From positions 19,889,011-19,953,010 of the forward strand of contig CM046004.1 in the NCBI GenBank assembly GCA_025175895.1: a stretch of DNA of 64,000 nucleotides. The letters are read 5' to 3'. Each line of letters opens with the position of its first letter. The first letter of the stretch is position 1. Of this stretch, positions 1-10,430 are shown in pieces. Source of the DNA: Wurfbainia villosa (lineage: Eukaryota; Streptophyta; Magnoliopsida; Zingiberales; Zingiberaceae). Under the pieces are notes generated by a model that had not been told where the DNA came from, ran no database searches, and worked only from the letters and a program-made list of their open reading frames with translations. The translations under genes were made by a program, and so were the position numbers.

Positions 1-430
1 AGCTTCTCCATCAGCCTTGCACCTCCAGAATCCTTCTGAGTCCATGACTCCTTCATCCTTACGCTTGCCTTCAAAAGCTTCCCTCAATTTCGTCATGCTT
101 TGGGCTTCTCCTTTTTCAAAGTCCGCATGGACTTTACACCGCCAAAACTACATGCTTGGACTTATGCTGCCAAAACCTTGTCTTTGGACTTCCTTTGCCA
201 ATGTCTTCTTGGACTTTACGCCACCAAGATTATATGCTTGGACTTATGCAGTCAAGACCTTACCCTGGACTTTTCTTGCCAAGATTCACACTTAGACTTC
301 TCTTTACCAAGTCTTCACACTTGAATTTTTCTGTCACTTAAACATTCATGGTTAGATCACAATTATTGCCTAACTTCAAATGATTATCTAAATATCAAAA
401 TACATTAATGATCGAAACATTCTTGCACTA
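1..430 (-). repeat. LTR remnant of older element L0
   Basis: The stretch ends at a junction like the one at 60099 (LTR end followed by aatctcccctttttt and gatgtttgacaa). That is the inverted purine tract and 3' LTR start of a minus-strand element of the A/G family. It carries the hairpin minisatellite typical of these LTRs. The outer part lies beyond the window. Confidence 0.6.
113..335. repeat. hairpin minisatellite in L0 LTR
   Basis: About eight degenerate units of 24-30 bases, each starting TTGGACTT and carrying GCCAA or CCAAG a short way downstream, so that CTTGG and CCAAG can pair. The open reading frames through it (LDF/CQD-rich peptides in all frames) are by-products of the repeat, not genes. 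Confidence 0.85.
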
Positions 431-1158
431 AAAATCTCCCCTTTTTTGATGTTTGACAATCATTTAAGTTAGGTCTTAACAATATGCAATAAGGCACAAT
501 GTGAATCTAACATAAAATTTTTCCTTCTCCCCCTTTGACACACATTAAAAAGAGAAAGGCATATAGACAATAAAGGAAATTGATGAAAAAAAATTGTATA
601 TGTCTTGAACTAAGGTATAAAATAAACTTAAAGCTCCCCTTAATCTAAGACATATATTAGCAAGTGTGAATAACATGTTGAGCAAAACATAAAACTATGA
701 GTAAGAATATATCCTAACTTTATACCAACAATACCATGTGCATATAGATTTTGGGATTAAAAAGATATCACAAAAAAACTCCCCCTAAACTAACACATCA
801 AGTAGTCCTACTCCCCCTTAATTGATGTGCTAATCACACCATAGGGTTTGGACAACATAAATTGAACTCTAGAAAAAGAAATCAAGCTGATCTATCAAAA
901 ATCAATGTTATCAATCGACTGGTTACTATATCAATTGACTGTCATACCTGATACGCCCAATCTGGATTTCCAGCCCAACTTCAGAAATGCATAAATAATT
1001 CAAGAAGTGTAAAAATTCATGAAATTTTGTATACACATTTGTCAAGTCATTTTCTATCAATGAAAAATAATTTAAAAAAATATAACTTTTATAAATTTTG
1101 GAATTGACAAAACTTTGAAAACTAGCAAAAGCTCTAAAGAATTTTCAAAACTTTGTAC
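431..1158 (-). other. 3' noncoding region of L0
   Basis: AT-rich, with no gene. It parallels 60100-60900 of element G: purine-rich strand blocks (ctccccctt), then imperfect copies of the CAGTCGACTG palindrome near 905-945. Element A is inserted at its right edge; the five bases before A are TGTAC. Confidence 0.5.
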
Positions 1159-1302
1159 TATTGGTGCAATCGGCCTAGGTCACGATTGATTGAACTCGAG
1201 TTTGACTTGAGTAGTATTTTTATCTTTGACAATGGGTTGATAATTATTTGTCAATGGGTTGACTATATGGTTGACATGGGATTGACCATATGATGGAGAA
1301 GT

Positions 1303-1560
1303 CCAAGTGGGACACTTGACAATTGGAAAGACCAAATCTTGTGTACTTGGCATGGAAAGTCCAAGTCTTGTGTACTTGGAAATTGGGAAGTCCAAGCATG
1401 GGTCTTGACAATTGGAAAGTCTAACATGGAGTTGGCAAAGGAAGTCCAAAGGTGTGATATTGGCGGCGTAAAATTCAAGCTGTAGTCTTGGCAGCAAAAG
1501 TCCAACGGTTGGTGGTGTAAAGTCTAAGCATGTGTCTTGGCAGCGTAAGTCCAAATGTAC
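1303..1560. repeat. hairpin minisatellite in A 5' LTR
   Basis: About eight units read on this strand as AAGTCCAAG...CTTGG, the reverse complement of the 113-335 array. It starts about 140 bases from the LTR start. The 3' LTR copy (8453-8690) has fewer or shorter units. Confidence 0.85.
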
Positions 1561-2138
1561 CTTGGCAAAGTAGACCTGCTTAGCATGACAATCGCCGATG
1601 GAAGCACTTGAAGGCTAGCATATGGATGAAGAAGTCATGGATGACATGGAGGGATCCGATAGGTGTGAGGCTGATAAAGATGGCTAGAAGGCTTAGGTCT
1701 AGGCTAAGGTTGGTCTATCAAGTATGAAAGGATCATACTTGAGTTAAACTTCATGTTTGAGGTGTGTTAGTCGACTAGCTGAGTGTTTGACATTTGGCAG
1801 CCTAGTCAACTTGGATCGATCCGATCGGAATTATGATCGCAAGAGTCGATCGATACTCATTGTTCGCGGTCCAACAATCGATCGCTAGGGTTTAGCAATG
1901 ACCGTTCTCAACAAAGAATGATCGCTTAAGGTGGACATGAGTATAGAAGCTTCGGTAGCCTACTAATCAGTTGACTATCAGACTAGCAGTCAACTGCTAG
2001 AAGGGAAATTGACTGCTAGAGTATCCGTTGGAGTTTTTCCAATGCAGATTGAGTTGTTGTGAGACAACGACTATAGGGGAAGTCAACTGGTACCTTATGG
2101 AAGTCGACTACCAGGTGAAAATTAGCTCGAGTTACAGT

Positions 2139-2147
2139 TTTATAAGG
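2139..2147 (+). promoter_or_regulatory. TATA box of A 5' LTR
   Basis: TTTATAAGG lies just downstream of the palindrome cluster and about 495 bases before the LTR end. The same TTTTATAAGG-type box is found in the G LTR (minus strand, about 53967-53976). Confidence 0.55.
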
Positions 2148-2641
2148 AGCACGAAGAGGAGGCTTTTGGCCAACATTTCTTAAGGAATTTGAAGGGGAAT
2201 TGCTGCTGAATTCCAGACCTTCAAGGAATTCCAAAAGCAACCAAAGATCAAGCATTCAAAGCTCACATTTGTAAAGTGTTTTTCTTTACTTGTATTCATT
2301 TTCTTAGTGTAATTGCTTGTATCTTTATTCTTATTGTTGTAAGACTATTGTACGAGATTTCTCCACTTCCGGTATGTCACCGAGAAGGAGAGATTTGATT
2401 AGTAGTGTATGCATCACTAGAGCTCACTTGAGCTCACCCTGTAGAGTAAAAACCCTAGGTTCCGAACCACATATATCCTTGCGTTGATTGTGCCTGTGTG
2501 TTTGTATTTGTGTTCATATTGTATTTCTATATTTTGCTGTGTTAACAAGTTTTATAGACAAGCACAAAAGTGATCGAATTCCATGCGAATGAACGAACGC
2601 GCCATTCACCCCCTCTAGCGCATCACCAAAGGTCCTACAAG

Positions 2642-2653
2642 TGGTATCAGAGC
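2642..2653 (+). other. primer binding site of A (tRNA-iMet)
   Basis: TGGTATCAGAGC begins two bases after the LTR terminal CA. This is the usual plant initiator-methionine tRNA complement that primes minus-strand synthesis. Confidence 0.9.
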
Positions 2654-2710
2654 TAGGAGCTCTTCTATGGACTAATTGCCAAGGGAGCACCACTAGAGGG
2701 AAGAAGGAAG

Positions 2711-4360
2711 ATGGAGGAGTCAAGCTTTAGACTAGGTCGTGACATCAACATGCCTCCTCCATATAAACTTTTTAGAGCTAAGGGATTTGATCGATGGAGG
2801 ATGTGAATGGAGCATTTCTTGATGATGGACTTCGACCAGTGGATCATCCTAATGAAGGGATTTGAATTTCCAAAGGGTTTAAAAGGTGGATATCTCAAGA
2901 AGAAGAGATGGACCAAAAAGCAAATCCAAGCGTTCGAAATAAATGAAAGGGTAGCAAATATTTTAGTTAAAGTAATCCCTAATGACATTTTGTGTAGATT
3001 AGGTGAATATAAGGATGCCAAGGAGCTTTGGAGTGAATTGACAAAATTCCATGAGAAGCCTCAACCGGTCCAAGTGGATAAGGAGGAAGAAAGCTCATCC
3101 TCTCAAGAAAGTGAGGATTCGGAAGTTGAGAAGGAATCAACATCTAGATCGATAGAAGAAGAGGTGGAAGAATTAGAGGAAGTCTCCACCTCTAGGATTG
3201 AGGGGGAGGAGAGATCATCCACTCCGGAGCAAAATCAAGAATTAGCCTCAACATCTGGGAGAGATGAAGAAGTTCAAAATTCCACCACCACTCTAGGTAA
3301 CTCAAACATTGTATTTAAAAATAAAGATCATATTGTATGCTTTGAGTATATGGAAGTAGGATATTACAAGAGTAAGTGTCCGAAACGGGTCAAGAAGACG
3401 ACACAAGTTGTGCCAAAGACCAAGGAGACCGGTGCCTCAATAATTAAAAACAAGGAGCACATCATTTGCTTCAAATGTCATCAAAATGGGCATTATAGAA
3501 GCCAATGCGCTAAGGGAAGAGCTACACATATAGGATGAGCTAAGGCAAACCCTAAGGTATATTTTAATAATGCTTTTCATTTACATAATAATCAAAAGCA
3601 TGTTAGGAGTGATTTTAATACTCTTGCTATTATGCATAATCATGAAAAGTATGCTAAAAATAGGTTTTATTGCTTAGGTGCAAAACCTTGCAATATTAGG
3701 GTTAAGGACAAATCTAGAACAAATAACCCTAGAATAATTCTACCTAAGGAAGCTATTAGGAAGGTAGAGGATCATTTAGGCATTGACCCTAAGAAGAGTA
3801 GATATATGCCTAAGAGAAAGAATCTTTCCCAAAGAAAGAATGTAAATTCAAAATTGGGAAAATTAGAGTTAGAGAACCAAGCCTTGAAGTCAAGGCTTGA
3901 GAAGTTAGAGAAGACCCTTACAAATATGACAAATTCAATTAAGGGGTATAGGAGTCAAAGTTTAGGTGTTAGGAGGCAAGAACCTTCCAAGGATAGAAAA
4001 GGTTTGGGTCACAAACCTAAGTCCAAGAAAGTCATGCCAACATACCACAATGTTCCATTTAACTATGGAACAAGTTCTAGGTCTAGGAAAACCAAGGTTA
4101 CTAGGAAAGTTATCCCTAAGGCTAACCATGGTAGGAGCCTAGTGGCCAAGGTTTCCATAAAATCTAAGAAAGCCACTCAGAAGGTCATAAGGGAAGTTAT
4201 CCCTAGAGTTGACCTAGGTAAGACCAAATTGACCAAGGCTTCCAAGCCTAAAAGGGTCATTATAAAGGTACAAAAGGAGGATATCCTTAGTGAATACCTA
4301 GTAAACCCAAGGAGCTCCAATCGGTATTGGGTTCCTAGGAGCATGATTGCATCACACTAA
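2711..4360 (+). pseudogene. gag: gag of A, broken by two stops
   Basis: One frame of about 549 codons from the ATG at 2711 to the stop at 4360, interrupted by TGA at 2804 and 3536; both sit where related proteins have Trp (TGG to TGA). Residues about 25-115 form the gag-like N-terminal domain (FDRW, KELWSEL). An acidic Ser/Glu-rich stretch follows. The first zinc knuckle (residues about 210-223) has lost a Cys and a His to Tyr. The second (CFKCHQNGHYRSQC) is intact with CX2CX4HX4C spacing. A Leu/Glu coiled coil lies near residues 382-400, then a Lys/Arg-rich tail ending in SNRYWVPRSM. Gag would form the particle and bind RNA. No frameshift is seen, only substitutions. Confidence 0.85.
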
Positions 4361-4984
4361 ATGGGTTAGGTTGTGTCAACCTTGAATGGATGGGTAGTTA
4401 ACCTAAACATAACATAGTCGACACTTTAGGTCATCTCCATGGTATTGGGATACTTTGGAAATAAGTTTGGATTTATATCCTAAAAGAATTTAGGATGTGC
4501 CAATAGAATTTGAGAAGTATAGAAAATTGATCAAAATTAGCACAATTAGGGTTAGAGGTTATGGTGTGCCATTTTGAGATTTTTGGCACACTTAGGATAT
4601 TGATCTATTAAGGCAAAATTATCTTAATTTTTAGAAAATGACAATTTGACCTAACACTTAGGTATTATATACCTTTGTATGTCATACACTTACCATGCTT
4701 CGTATGCCTTATTGTATATCTGCATGAAAGGTGTGTTTATGAAGTATTTCATCTCACAAGAATATAGGATTCACTTTGATTGTGTATTTCAAACATCTAA
4801 AAAGGGTGAGATGCTAGGAATAAAATTCTTGGATGTTAATGTTTGTGAAAATAAAATAAAAATGTCAAAACACATTAACAATTGCACAAATACAAGCATA
4901 ATACTGATATAATCAATACACATGCATAAACACACTAAAGTGAAACAAAACTGGGTGAACAAATCAATTACAACTAACGTTACT
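4361..4984 (+). other. noncoding stretch after A gag
   Basis: AT-rich; its first part matches element G beyond its gag stop (reverse strand, about 61844-61570). Near 4675 the match to G ends and the extra module begins. A 77-codon open frame at 4679-4912 has no recognisable domain, and I do not call it a gene. Confidence 0.5.
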
Positions 4985-5382
4985 GTAGCTCGACACAGAG
5001 AGTTGAGCAGTCGACTGCTAGCATTGTGAGTTGGTCACAGAACCTTGATCAGTCGACTACTCGGTGATGACAGTCGATTGATCGCCACAATTTTATAACC
5101 CGACCCACTAGGGCTCAGTTTCTTCATGCAATCTTTTCCTCCGACACTGTCGCCTTCTTCCTTCTTCAAGTGCTCATCGCCGATTCCAACCCTCGATAAG
5201 CCTTAGTTTTTGAAACCTATCCCGTTTTACCCTATTCATGTCTCCCTATCATGCTAATAGATGTCTCTCTCGCTTCCTATCTTCCTCTTCCGCACAAGCT
5301 AGGGTCCCGGCCATCTTTCATCGGCCCTCCTCCGACACTTTCCTCTAGCCAGCTTCTACAAATGATAAACGAACACTAGCCC
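4985..5382 (+). promoter_or_regulatory. LTR-like promoter and leader upstream of the extra ORF
   Basis: It contains the palindrome AGCAGTCGACTGCT at 5006-5019, further degenerate copies to about 5085, then TTTTATAACCC at about 5091-5101. The same order (palindromes then TATA) occurs in the LTRs here. A pyrimidine-rich leader follows to the ATG at 5383. Promoter activity is inferred from this architecture only. Confidence 0.4.
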
Positions 5383-6639
5383 ATGGCACCTAAGTAACGA
5401 TTTTGCCTAAACCTTAATTTGTTTTTCTTATTGTAATGTCATGATCTAATCATTTCTTTATGCATTCATTCATGTTCATTCATTGCATTCATTACATTTA
5501 TGTAAACAAAAATGTAGGGAAGAGCTTGATGAAGGATCCCAGGCTCCGTCATGATCATACCAGCCCATGCTTGTGAGATATTTAGATGAGCCAATTTTTC
5601 GATCCTACTGTGAGGATGCCATCCAGATTATAATGCATTACCAGTTAGTGAAATTAGTTTTCTTCATCCATTCGATTAATATTGACCTACTCAAGGAGTT
5701 TTACTCCAATCTTCGAAGAGTTGGCGAGGGTCCAATATACTCCACTCGCATTGTAAAACGTGATTTAGAATTCACTCCCGCGATCCTATAGGAGATTGTG
5801 GAGTGTCAACCATTTTATGACACCTTCTTTTTTTTATCCTACTCTTGATGAGCCTTTTCCAGCCCCATTTAATTATGTCTCTCTAGAGTCCATGCATGAG
5901 TTCTTCTTTCATCAACCTCGTCCTTTGGGTCAAAATCTTTTTTCAATCAATGCTCTAACTGCTCCTGATAATGTGCTTTATAAAGTCATTATTGGATGTC
6001 TTTTACCTATTGTGACCCGGGGTCAGGCCAAGATTCATCCTCCCCACCTATTTCTGATGTATGCAATGTGTAATTTATTAGATATCAATCTTGCATTGAA
6101 TATTTTCCATTATATAGTGCATTTTGTGTCCCCTGTCCAAGGGAAGATTCATATTACTTTTGGTCATATTATCACTGTATGGTTAGCATCTAGGGGCATA
6201 AATGTCTCCAGGGGTACCTTGTGGTCGTTATCTGACTCCTATGATCGCATCACCATGAGACATTTTGCCCTGGCTGTCATGCGGATAGGCCCCGGGAGGA
6301 TGGAGTGGCCAAATCAGCCTCAGCCAGCTCGGGAGCATGGAGAGGAAGTTGCGACAGAGGATATCCTTGAGTTTCTAGATGTACCAACAGAGGGTCTTAG
6401 CTCGTGTTGCACGACTGGAGGCTAGACTCGAGGACTACCATGAGGAGATTGACACCCGCTTTGAGGATCTCAGCTTAGAGCAGTCCTCCATGTCTTATCA
6501 GATGTCTTCCATGGCTCATCAGTTGAGTCAGATAAAGCAGCGTCAACTCAAGATGTTCGAGATGATGTGGAGCTGGACACTGAGTCAGCAACCTCCACCT
6601 CCTCCACCACCTCCAGCCGATGATCCTAGTGGATGGTAG
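5383..6639 (+). pseudogene. extra ORF, putative plant transposon protein-like
   Basis: This is not gag or pol. Residues encoded at about 5640-6230 have the pattern of the 'putative plant transposon protein' domain (Pfam PF20167, recalled from memory): a LLKEFYSNL motif, a short beta-rich stretch, then a helical part with HPPHLFLMYAM and a second helix ending near GHIITVWLASRGI. The end has helices and a run of eight prolines (about 6598-6621). An ATG at 5383 joins this frame if a GT-AG intron at 5394-5517 is removed. The frame is broken by TGA at 5552, TAG at 5789, a shift in a T run near 5825 and another shift at about 6330-6380. Its function is unknown. It could be a captured gene or an ORF typical of some large non-autonomous elements. 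The domain call is by eye. Confidence 0.55.
5394..5517 (+). other. candidate intron in extra ORF
   Basis: Donor AA|GTAACG and acceptor TTTTT-poor but AT-rich ...ATGTAG|GG bound 124 bases. Splicing would fuse ATGGCACCTAA to the downstream exon in the frame that continues into the main ORF (except for a TGA at 5552). This is prediction by eye only. Confidence 0.35.
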
Positions 6640-8300
6640 TTTAGGACCACGTTTATGTACTTTCTTTTATTTTCGTAGTGAGGCTGAATGTTTGGACATC
6701 TATCTTTTGTTTGTAGGAATGACTTTATGATAAATGAAATATTTTATTTTGCAAAATTGTGTCTTTTGCTTGGTTGATGTGTGTGTTGATGTGTATGTTT
6801 ATGTATTCTTATTATGTCATATCATGACATCATTTTTCACCCAATTATTTTAAATATTATGATAATGTATAGGTTTAATTTTAATGTCATACTTGTATTT
6901 AGATTATATCTTTATGTCATAACATCATGATTATTGGCAGATATTTATTTATGCTATCTTATATGCCATAATCATCCTTCATGCATTTTTAGTTAATCAA
7001 ATTGATTTAAGGACAATGACATGATTTGAAGTCTCAAGTATAAGGGAATCAAATAGTATTGCCTAGAAAAATGCATGAAACTCTAAGAACCTAAACCCAC
7101 ATCTCACATTAAATTGACTTGTGTGTGTATTGTACATTCTAGATGCATGTGAGATGTTAGGAAATGAGTTAAACTCCTGTGCTTATTTAGTACATCATAT
7201 TGAGTTTAGAACTCATTAAATGATAATGATGAATCAAGAGGAAAGCTAATATACATGTCATATATATCTAGCCCATAGTCCATGGTTCAAAATAGATTTT
7301 CAAAAATATTTTAATATCATTTTAGAAAGCCTTGGTGAAGTCTATCTTTTGATAGCAATCACCATTGAAGAAGTTGATACAAAGCAGGTTAAAAATATTG
7401 AAAGTTTCAATGGTTTTGAACTTTGTATCGATCTCTCATTTTAGTTGGTATTTTATTTTAAAATTATTTTTCACCCATTATATATCATGTAAGTAATGTA
7501 TGTATGGACTTTCAATATTTTTCGGTATACGTATTTTTACTTATGCATTTTCAAAACTTATTTTGAAAAATTGATTTCTAAAAATCAGAGAGCAGTCGAC
7601 TATTTTAGTATAGCAATCGATTGATGATGCTAGCAGTTGATTGCTTGTTGATCAAGTCGACTGTTGAGCTGATTTTTGGTAAACAAGGGTTGTTTATCTC
7701 ATTTTCAGCTATCCCTATGTACCCTAGCTGCTCATAACCCTAGGATATGCTTTGAAAAGACTTGAAAGGGTGAAAATCCATTGGAAATGGATTAGGAGAG
7801 TTGTTTAAGGTGAGAAACAAACTTTAAGGTGTGTGAAAGTTCAAGTTTGAACTTTTGCCCTTATTTTTTATAGTTTAGTGTTTCTATAGGCTTAGGGACT
7901 CTCTAAGGACATTGTTGGTGCAATGGTCAAGGGGGAGCAAGCCTTTAGCGGAGGTTATCCATTATGGGATGATGGATGTGTTCTTCCTCATAAGGGGGAG
8001 AATTTAGAGAATTGGGAGAGAATTGGAGAATGAGGATTGCCTTTCATTCAGTGATATGTGATTTATCACTAGGAAGAGTGAAGACATCCTAGATGTTTTT
8101 GGACCAAGGGGGGATTAGAAGATCTCATTGGTATGTGAGACATTGATACCCTTAGGGAGTCTTTTTGATGTATACCAAAGGGGGAGAAGTGAGGTTTAAG
8201 TTAGGTAAACCTTCACTATGCTTTGGCATTGGAACTGTTTAAGTTTAGGTTATTATTAGTCTAACTTAAAGACATTGTCAAACATCGAAAAGGAAGAGAT
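6640..8300 (+). other. 3' noncoding region and purine tract of A
   Basis: No gene. From about 6800 it matches element G again (reverse strand 61510-60100). Palindrome relatives (agcagtcgac, agtcgactg) lie at 7590-7665, as in G at 60755-60825. The tract GAAAAGGAAGAGAT at 8287-8300, directly before the 3' LTR, is the plus-strand primer. Confidence 0.65.
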
Positions 8301-8738
8301 TGTTGGTGCAATCGATGAGATTGACCAGACTCGAGTTTGACTCGAGTAGTATTTTGATGTTTGACAATGGGTTGACCATTGTTTGGCAATGTGTTGACTA
8401 TATGGTTGACATGGGATTGACCATATGATGGAGAATTCCAAGTGAGAAACTTAGCAATTGGAAAGTCCAAGTCTTGTGTACTTGAAAATTGGGAAGTCCA
8501 AGCATGAGTCTTGGCAATTGGAAAGTCCAACATGGAGTTGGCAAGGGAAGTCCAAGGGTGTTATATTGGCGGTGTAAAGTCTAAGCTGTAGTCTTGGCGG
8601 CATGAGTCCAATGGTTGGCGACGTAAAGTTCAAGCATGCGTCTTGGCAGCGTAAGTCCAAATGTACCTTGGCAAAGTAGACCTGCATAACATGACAATAG
8701 CCGATGGAAGCACCTGAAGGCTAGCGTATGGATGAAGA
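8301..8738 (+). repeat. 3' LTR of A, first 438 bases
   Basis: It starts TGTTGGTGCAATCG and matches 1159-1626, including a hairpin array at 8453-8690. It stops where the B1 LTR begins; the flanking five bases are GAAGA. The missing remainder is not recovered: 12825-14038 has its own copy of the array and a different end. Confidence 0.8.
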
Positions 8739-10414
8739 TGTTGGAAAACCGGTCCAGATCTGACGTTTACAACATCGCGGGCGAATACTTCGTACAAACA
8801 CAGCGGAAATAAATAATTATACTGGATCCCACCAGAGATCCATGCAAAACTATATAAATCGTTTTGCTTAGTCTAGTCTAGATCTTATCTAGAAGAGGAA
8901 TATACCTTCGGTGCGTGCCCTTTGCAATCCCGCTTTTCCAAACGATGTTGGATCTCAATACGGTAAGGGTAATCGTATATCTATGGTATCCACACTGACA
9001 CCCACACTAGCTTTGGAGTCACGTTGTGCTAGAAACCCCTAGCAAAATGCCAAGAATTCCTTTTTAGAAGGAGGAGAGGAAGGAGGAGATAAGAGAACTC
9101 TTCTCTTGGCCCTTTTGGCTTGCACGCCCAAACAAAAGCCACACCCAAGTAAAATCAACGTGAAACAACAAAAAGCCATTTTAATCTCATGCATCAAATG
9201 CCATTATCTCCTCATTAAGACATTTCTTAATACCAAGACCCTTGGTATTCTCCTTCATGAATTCTCATCATGAATACCAAGGCTCTTGGTATTCCCATGC
9301 ATGATTAATCAAATTAATCATGCATGATGATGAATCATCTTCCATGGTTCAACTTGAGTCTAACTCAAGTTTAACCAGTTTGAGTCTAACTCAAATCTTG
9401 GTCATATGCTCAATTGTCCTTTTAGTCCAACTAAAAGAAACCATCTTCAAAATAGAATATCATTTGTGTGTGACCCTATAGGCTCTTGTAACATTGGCAA
9501 TGTATCTAAACCCCTTTTAGATACATAAACAATGAGCGACATCTAGCAATACATCAGTGCTACCCAAGTTACAAGATCGTCGAGATCCGACAACCTTTCC
9601 GTGACTATTATCATGTATGACAGTGTCCTTCGATCTCTGATATCTTAGATTGATCAATGAGGCATAGACCGTGTCATCCCCTTATCGATCTTTATATTTC
9701 TTGATCCCCAAGTAGACTAACTCAAACAAATGAGCTCAATATCACATATTGACTCATTTGAGCATGGTCATGCATTTCGTGGTCCTACTCTATCAAGAGG
9801 CCAAATATATCACTCCTGTCATATAGGAGGGATAGATCTCATCTACATCACTCACATCCCTCCGCATAATTCGTTACATACCCAGTGATCGCCGTTATAG
9901 TCACCCTGTTACGGCGTGACATTAGTACATAACTCTTTATGTAGGGAACCATAGTGACTTCAGATCTAAGGACTATTCATACCAATAGTCACATGAAAAA
10001 ATATATGACACTCATATAACGATCCATGATACTTTCTCATGGCGGGTCAATTCAGTATATATATTCTCCAATATATATACCCATGTGTCAATGTGATATC
10101 ACATATCCATGACTTGTGAGATCAAGTCATCCATTGACCTACATGCTAGTCTCAATGTATTAATATTGCCCTTGTATATTAATACTTGACTAGGAATATT
10201 AAGAATAGTGTTCTCTACAGCTTATCATAATCAATTCTACCAATTGATATATTGTAGATTAGAATATACTATTCAAGAATATTATTATATTTATTTTAAC
10301 TGGCACATGCATAAAGTAAATATAATAAACAATCTTTGCCTTTTATTAATAAAATATGATACACATGATCCCTTTGTCAATCATCTCATGATTGGCACGA
10401 AGGGCTAACACTAA
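8739..10414 (-). repeat. 3' LTR of B1
   Basis: On the plus strand it runs TGTTGGAAAACCGG...ACTAACA, followed by ATCTCCCACTAG, the complement of the purine tract. The inner 930 bases are related to the LTR of C; the outer part differs, so B1 is a separate subfamily. Length is 1676 bases. Confidence 0.8.
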
Positions 10415-10430
10415 CAATCTCCCACTAGCA

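Larger units (their letters stand above)
1159..2639 (+). repeat. 5' LTR of A
   Basis: It starts TATTGGTGCAATC (the 3' copy at 8301 starts TGTTGGTGCAATC, so the terminal G has mutated) and ends CCTACA two bases before the primer site. It contains the hairpin array, decayed CAGTCGACTG palindromes at 1965-2115, a TATA box, and the GCCATTCACC-CCC-TCTAG block near the end. Length is 1481 bases. Confidence 0.85.
1159..8738 (+). mobile_element. Element A: gag-only LTR retrotransposon with extra ORF module
   Basis: Order seen: 5' LTR, tRNA-iMet primer site, a broken gag frame, a 2.1-kb module with an unrelated ORF, a 3' noncoding region with purine tract, and the first 438 bases of the 3' LTR, where B1 is inserted. 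No protease, integrase, RT or RNase H is found between gag and the 3' LTR, so A is non-autonomous (LARD-like). The C-terminal gag motif SNRYWVPRSM resembles the gag ends of the SIRE-like elements D and F, suggesting that lineage as relative or helper (inference). Confidence 0.8.

Noticed and set aside
1180..1554. Open frame of 124 codons rich in LDF/CQD, and similar ones at 12684-13073, 52844-53437 and 59693-60072
   Set aside because: They are translations of the hairpin minisatellite, open in several frames at once, with no start context or domain.
2642..2653. tRNA gene suggested by TGGTATCAGAGC and its inverted copies
   Set aside because: Only the primer-site stretch is present, always beside an LTR end; no cloverleaf follows.
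10208..10408. 66-codon ORF, also inverted at 11803-12195
   Set aside because: Lies in B-type LTR sequence on opposite strands; explained by the inverted LTR copies.
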